Below are positions 6,051-9,647 of a DNA stretch of 9,647 nucleotides, piece by piece. The notes below the pieces were generated by a model, which saw only the letters and a program-made list of their open reading frames with translations, was not told the origin of the DNA and searched no databases. The DNA is from Lachnospiraceae bacterium (GTDB taxonomy: Bacteria; Bacillota; Clostridia; Lachnospirales; Lachnospiraceae): NCBI GenBank assembly GCA_021205045.1, contig JAJPYH010000246.1, positions 1 to 9,647 of the forward strand. Reading direction: 5' to 3'. The translations under genes were made by a program, and so were the position numbers. How positions within the stretch are numbered: the first letter of the stretch is position 1; each line of letters opens with the position of its first letter.

Positions 6051-8615
6051 TTAACCTTCTTCCTCTTCCAGATATCGTTTCAGACCATTCAGCTTTTTCC
6101 CCGTTATTTTTTCCGAATAGTGAAGGCCCTCATGGGTCGGATGCAGCATCGGATACCTTTGCTTGGTTTTTAATATCAGATGCTGCCCGATCATCCATTC
6201 TATAACAGCGCAGACCGTTTCGTGCGGCAGGCTTTTCAGCGCCCCGAATTCAGGGACCTGATCCAAGTCGTTGGTCAGGATCCTCTCATTCTCCACGCCT
6301 CTTAAAATATCAGCAAGCATGGTCTTTCCATAGAACCTTACCAGACTTACATTCTGTAATGCCTTCAGCACCGTAAAAACCACCTCGTTCAGATCAAGGT
6401 CATTATACATAACAGGCTTCATGTCCGCTCTCTTTATTTCAACGTAATCATCCGGCACCTCATCCCCGGCGGTCTGCCGGATGGTCCGATCCTGCGGCTC
6501 ATTTGCGCCAGCGCTCACACCGGGGGTCACAGCTTTTGAATGAAGCGGTCTATCCTGCGTTCCCTTTAAGCCAGAGCTTACACCGGACACAGACATCCGG
6601 GACGGAACGAGCCTGTCCTTTTCATGATCCTCAGCCGCTTTTTCCTCCGTATGCTCCACCGGTTCCGGCTCATATCCCATTGCCTGATAGAAATCTTTCC
6701 TGCTGACCGTATTATTGCGGCCCGTACGGTTTGCCTTATAATTCGTACAGCCCAAAAAGAACCCTTCATTCCTCGCCTGCTTTACAATGAGATAACCGTC
6801 ACGGCATTTCCCACACTTTTGAATGGAAAGCTTTCCGCCCCGGATGTCATTGGTCATAAAACCGCAGACCTCCGGCTCGTTGGAACAGATATACAGCTTC
6901 AGGCCGTATGCTCTTTTGTATCTGAGCTGCAGAGGGTAGCCGCACAGAGGACAGGACTTTCTGAAGGTTTTTTCCGCCGGATTCTCGTTCCAGCTGCCGC
7001 GCAGCAGGACATTTTTGTAATCTCTCTTTAGCTCCAGCAGAAACTCCGACGGATTCTGCTCAGGCGCAATAAAGAATACTCTGTTCTTCGTCCTTGTCAT
7101 GGCTACATAGAACAGCCTTCTCTCCTCTGCGTAATCTATGGAGCGGTCGCCCCTTATGACAAATCCCAGCACCGGATCATCCTCAATTTTAGAGGGAAAG
7201 CCATAGGTCTCATTCCTGCCGTTTACAATAATCACATCATCATACCCAAGTCCCTTGGAAGAATGCGCCGTCATAAACGTGATATCCAGCTCCGGATACT
7301 TTACACTTTTTATCCTGCTGCCTCTGCTGATAAATTCAAACAGGCCCGAGCGCTCCAGCCTGTCGCCATCAAATCCAAAACGTCCAAGAAGCAGAATTGA
7401 TCCCGGTTTCTTCCCTTCGTTCTTCTTATATACAAGGATCTGTTCGAGCGCCGTCTGCACCGCATGAGCTATGGCATAGTTTTCACCGCTCCTTCTGTCC
7501 GCATTCTTTTTCTTGGAGGTGCTGTCATATGTATAAATGATTACCGGATCCTCAATGCGCTTAGGAGATATCAGACGCTTGCTGATCTGCTCCGTATTCT
7601 TCTGAATAAAATTTCCGGCGATATCAATGACATCCTGAGAATTACGATAGGTCCTGACAATTTTCAGCATTTTGGCATAGCCCATCTTTTCGGCAAATCC
7701 GGTAAACAGGGTAATGTCGGAACCGCTGAAAGCATAGATGGACTGCCAGTCATCGCCCACGGCAATGATCCTGGCGTCTGTCACCTCAGACAATGCCTTC
7801 GTAAGGTCGAATCTCTGTCTGGAGATATCCTGATATTCATCTACAATGATGTATTTGAAGTCCAGCTTATTCTTCATCTCCTTCGTTTCCTGAAGAATTT
7901 TTGCCGACTTGTTTATCATGTCCTCAAAATCCACCGCCTTATTTTCTTTCAGCCAGCGCTCATATTCGAGATAGCAGTCGCTACATATATCCAGGAATAA
8001 TCTGCTGCGGACATTTACGGTGGAGCGATACATACGGTCAAACTCATCGAAGGAATAGCCGTTCACCTTAAAATTGGAAATAAATCTGCTGATCAGGTTG
8101 AGCAATTTACGGATATACCGGTTTTCTTCCCCTGCCACAAGTTTCTCCATCACCTCCTGATTTGATCTGGGGTGAAGCTCAAAGCCCTTTGCTTCCAGCT
8201 CGGCTTTCAGATGCGTTAAAAGGGATTTTCTGTCATTATAGCTTGAAAATGTATAGATCAGAATGGTTCCGTGCTGTTTGTGAAGCAGCTCCTTATCTTT
8301 CATTGCCTTTTTGTATCGTTCTGTCTCCTCCGGGCTGAACCTGTCGTTTTTTCCGCTCTCTGAGATTCCAAAATGCTCGATATATGCCGTCTTTTCTCCC
8401 TGAGAAATAATGAAATCCGGCGTGTAGGGCTTTCTGGCATAGGTGATATTATACGGATAAATCGGCTCATACTCATAGTCAATATTATTCAGATACAGGA
8501 AATTGGCGATCTCAACCTCCTGATAGGATCTCAGCCTCTCATCCAGAATGGTCACAGACTTTTTGGTTCTGGCGTCTATCACCTCCCGCTTGAAATCCTC
8601 CAGATCGCTTCTCAT
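6051..8615 (-). CDS. C-terminal helicase fragment: nuclease-like insert, motor half, zinc fingers, RQC
   Basis: Fragment of 854 residues. A PD-(D/E)XK-like insert (about 30-125) has EVEIANFLYLNNIDYEYE, TPDF (Asp67) and YIEHFG (Glu80), as in the helicase IV group. The motor half follows: motif II DEYQDIS (259-265), III GDDWQSIYAFSG (287-298), IV RTYRN (321-325), V TAHSSKGLGYDDVII (449-463), VI RRLFYVAMTRTK (499-510). Then a topoisomerase-type zinc finger (Cys555, 558, 577, 584), a second one with only three Cys (601, 604, 623) and Arg633 where a Cys is expected, a charged repetitive linker (about 650-725), and a RecQ RQC-like winged helix (about 738-850: FYGKTMLADILRG, YPMLHPTHEG). The ATG at 8615 has no Shine-Dalgarno site, so it is probably not an independent start but an internal Met of the longer protein. 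Lacking Walker A, this piece alone could not hydrolyse ATP. Confidence 0.8.
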   Translation of the reverse strand: MRSDLEDFKREVIDARTKKSVTILDERLRSYQEVEIANFLYLNNIDYEYEPIYPYNITYARKPYTPDFIISQGEKTAYIEHFGISESGKNDRFSPEETERYKKAMKDKELLHKQHGTILIYTFSSYNDRKSLLTHLKAELEAKGFELHPRSNQEVMEKLVAGEENRYIRKLLNLISRFISNFKVNGYSFDEFDRMYRSTVNVRSRLFLDICSDCYLEYERWLKENKAVDFEDMINKSAKILQETKEMKNKLDFKYIIVDEYQDISRQRFDLTKALSEVTDARIIAVGDDWQSIYAFSGSDITLFTGFAEKMGYAKMLKIVRTYRNSQDVIDIAGNFIQKNTEQISKRLISPKRIEDPVIIYTYDSTSKKKNADRRSGENYAIAHAVQTALEQILVYKKNEGKKPGSILLLGRFGFDGDRLERSGLFEFISRGSRIKSVKYPELDITFMTAHSSKGLGYDDVIIVNGRNETYGFPSKIEDDPVLGFVIRGDRSIDYAEERRLFYVAMTRTKNRVFFIAPEQNPSEFLLELKRDYKNVLLRGSWNENPAEKTFRKSCPLCGYPLQLRYKRAYGLKLYICSNEPEVCGFMTNDIRGGKLSIQKCGKCRDGYLIVKQARNEGFFLGCTNYKANRTGRNNTVSRKDFYQAMGYEPEPVEHTEEKAAEDHEKDRLVPSRMSVSGVSSGLKGTQDRPLHSKAVTPGVSAGANEPQDRTIRQTAGDEVPDDYVEIKRADMKPVMYNDLDLNEVVFTVLKALQNVSLVRFYGKTMLADILRGVENERILTNDLDQVPEFGALKSLPHETVCAVIEWMIGQHLILKTKQRYPMLHPTHEGLHYSEKITGKKLNGLKRYLEEEEG
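6473..6597 (-). repeat. Degenerate tandem repeat in the helicase linker
   Basis: Two adjacent units of about 60 bp encode SVSGVSSGLKGTQDRPLHSK and AVTPGVSAGANEPQDRTIRQ, sharing V, GVS, G and QDR in register with one extra residue in the second. They lie between the zinc fingers and the RQC domain and look like a flexible spacer that grew by duplication. Confidence 0.45.
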
Positions 8616-8656
8616 GGTAGAATAATTGGCTTTCGCGATATTGTTAAAAAAGCCGT

Positions 8657-9517
8657 TTAAATCATCCCCTTCGTAGGGCGCGTCAAAATAGGACGCAAAA
8701 ACATAATGAGCTTATTCACCATACTCTCATTCTGCATAATCGAGTTGCGGAAATAATCCCTGATCACAAAATAAAGCCGGGAATTATCCACAATATTCAG
8801 CTTTTCCTCCGGCGTATTTTCCTGTATAATCTCATTTCCCACAGAATGAAAAGTCGCTATGTGACAGTCAATTCCAAGATCCTTCTGTATTTTTTCCTTC
8901 AGTTCATCCACTGCCTTGTTGGTAAATGAAACCACAAGAATCTGAGAAGGCTGTATCTCCTTTTTTTCCACCAGATACTTTACCTTTGCCGCCACTGTAG
9001 TCGTTTTGCCCGCTCCCGCGCCGGCGATCACCATGCAGTAATCCTCGTCTGTCAGGACCACCTTCCGCTGATCCTCATCCAGTAAAATATTCGGATCCAC
9101 ATCCTTTAAGATATGATCCAGATATTCCTTTTCCTCCTCCATTGTAAGAGCCACATACTCATCATTGTGCTGATCTATATATGCCTCGGCGTTTACAAAT
9201 AAATCTATCGCCGCCCTTACCTCGTCAACTGTCACACGATTGGCGGAGCAAAAATTCTCCATCATGCCGCTCTGTTCCATGACAGCAAAAAAATCTATGA
9301 CAGTCCTGTAGTTCTCTACGCTTGAAGCATAATCACTTTTTGCGATATAGCGTTTTTGCCTCAGGTAACCCTGCATCAGCTTATAAAATTCCATAAGCTT
9401 TACTACATTCTCATTTCGAGGAGTATCATCTACACTTATATTAGTGCTCTCCGAATGATGATCCGTTTTTTTCCGTGCCCGCTTTACATAGTTCAGCGCT
9501 TTATCCCAAAGGTTCAT
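8657..9517 (-). CDS. N-terminal helicase fragment with Walker A
   Basis: Fragment of 286 residues from the preferred start. A basic and then helical N-terminal region (about 1-125) of unknown role precedes the Q motif (LLDEDQRKVVL, Gln150), Walker A AGAGAGKTTT (165-174, Lys171), motif Ia VSFTNKAVDEL (196-206) and Ib ATFHSVG (221-227). Native sequence ends at Phe273; the last 13 residues (LRPILTRPTKGMI) are out of frame and meaningless. Motif II, which completes the ATPase site, is in the other fragment, so this piece alone is not expected to be active. The ATG at 9517 has GGAG 9 bases upstream; an ATG at 9532 would add five residues, but AAGGAG is then almost touching it. Confidence 0.8.
   Translation of the reverse strand: MNLWDKALNYVKRARKKTDHHSESTNISVDDTPRNENVVKLMEFYKLMQGYLRQKRYIAKSDYASSVENYRTVIDFFAVMEQSGMMENFCSANRVTVDEVRAAIDLFVNAEAYIDQHNDEYVALTMEEEKEYLDHILKDVDPNILLDEDQRKVVLTDEDYCMVIAGAGAGKTTTVAAKVKYLVEKKEIQPSQILVVSFTNKAVDELKEKIQKDLGIDCHIATFHSVGNEIIQENTPEEKLNIVDNSRLYFVIRDYFRNSIMQNESMVNKLIMFLRPILTRPTKGMI
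8697..8701 (-). other. Frameshift site in the helicase gene (T5, one T short)
   Basis: The minus strand reads ATG then five T then GCG. Six T would keep the frame as Met-Phe-Phe-Ala-Ser and join both helicase halves. This is the only change needed to restore one uninterrupted frame from 9517 to 6051. Confidence 0.85.
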
Positions 9518-9590
9518 TGACGGCTGCTCCATTCTCCTTCATGTATTCCTGAATCTCCTGTGCAGAGATTTCCCCATACTGCTCATGTCC
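9501..9590 (-). pseudogene. Possible gene remnant overlapping the helicase start
   Basis: In another minus-strand frame a 29-codon open stretch reads GHEQYGEISAQEIQEYMKEN then GAAVNEPLG and TAA, overlapping the first codons of the helicase by 17 bases. It looks like a natural protein C-terminus, but a TAG lies directly upstream and the only ATG is internal. It may be the tail of a decayed upstream gene, a small coupled ORF, or chance. Not assigned to a family. Confidence 0.3.
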
Positions 9591-9647
9591 CTATTCTAGT
9601 ACATCGAATAATAATTAACTGGCTATACCTTCATTTGATTTTATGCC
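9591..9647 (-). other. Upstream flank of the helicase operon
   Basis: AT-rich sequence with a possible -10 box TAGAAT (minus strand, about 9592-9597) but no matching -35 box at the usual distance. If it is the promoter, the helicase mRNA leader would be about 70 bases. The window ends here, so an upstream gene or promoter cannot be excluded. Confidence 0.3.

Larger units (their letters stand above)
6051..9517 (-). pseudogene. Frameshifted SF1 helicase gene (helicase IV/HelD-like, ~1155 aa if intact)
   Basis: Two adjacent frames are one broken gene. The upstream frame carries helicase motifs Q, I, Ia and Ib; the downstream frame carries II to VI. Adding one T to the T5 run at 8697-8701 (minus-strand reading ATG TTT TTG) joins them through FASYFDAPYEGDD and NNIAKANYST into MRSDLED without any stop; this bridge looks like normal protein and replaces the nonsense tail of the first frame. 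The motif set and the GDDWQSIYAFSG sequence resemble E. coli helicase IV (old name HelD), an SF1A 3'-5' DNA helicase. A downstream zinc-finger and winged-helix module is additional. Rsu-type gene follows 7 bp later. A genuine recent mutation and a homopolymer sequencing error cannot be told apart here. Programmed frameshifting is unlikely, because TTT TTG after a G is not a canonical slippery site. Confidence 0.82.

Noticed and set aside
5417..6205. 262-codon plus-strand open frame opposite rsuA and the helicase end
   Set aside because: The opposite strand encodes an intact RsuA with all catalytic motifs; the plus-strand translation has no recognisable domain.
8690..8705. Programmed -1 ribosomal frameshifting in the helicase
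   Set aside because: The sequence G TTT TTG is not a canonical X XXY YYZ heptamer and T5 is short for polymerase slippage; no stimulatory structure was evident. Left only as an unlikely alternative.

Overview
The window looks like chromosomal DNA of a low-to-moderate GC Firmicute, most likely a gut clostridium of the Lachnospiraceae type. The signs are purine-rich Shine-Dalgarno sites (GGAGG, AGGAGG), sigma-A promoters with 17-bp spacers, U-tailed terminators, and the gene set (DegV, a DUF362 protein without ferredoxin motifs, RsuA, a HelD-like helicase, a membrane-anchored C39 peptidase and a VanY-type carboxypeptidase). This assignment is inference; there is no rRNA or other taxonomic marker. 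No tRNA, rRNA, CRISPR array, insertion sequence or prophage gene was seen.

Layout. (1) 112-2110, plus strand: two secreted or membrane-anchored hydrolases, a C39-like cysteine peptidase and a VanY/M15B D-Ala-D-Ala carboxypeptidase, 25 bp apart. They share a near-duplicate N-terminal basic plus hydrophobic anchor. A bidirectional terminator at 2206-2231 separates them from the next block. (2) 2234-3487, minus strand: degV with a textbook promoter, followed by a well-initiated 70-aa conserved-looking small protein. (3) 3488-3798: a 311-bp divergent intergenic region with the degV promoter, a 23-bp palindrome, a possible 45-codon ORF and an inverted repeat just before the next gene. (4) 3799-4041, plus strand: a small XRE-type regulator. 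(5) 4099-5106, minus strand: a DUF362 protein with its own promoter and leader; its terminator lies inside the 3' end of the XRE gene. (6) 5291-9517, minus strand: a helicase gene and an rsuA-type pseudouridine synthase, 7 bp apart and probably one operon.

The most notable locus is the helicase. Read together, two adjacent open frames form one ~1155-residue SF1 helicase related to E. coli helicase IV. Between its N- and C-terminal motor halves sits a PD-(D/E)XK-like insert; behind the motor are two topoisomerase-type zinc fingers and a RecQ-type RQC winged helix. The reading frame is broken by one missing T in a T run (8697-8701 on the plus strand). The second zinc finger also has Arg where a fourth Cys is expected. 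The gene is therefore a recent pseudogene, a gene with a sequencing or assembly error, or (less likely) one relying on frameshifting. No wholly new system could be demonstrated; the candidates worth a second look are the helicase architecture, the paired cell-surface hydrolases, the small proteins and the regulatory palindromes.
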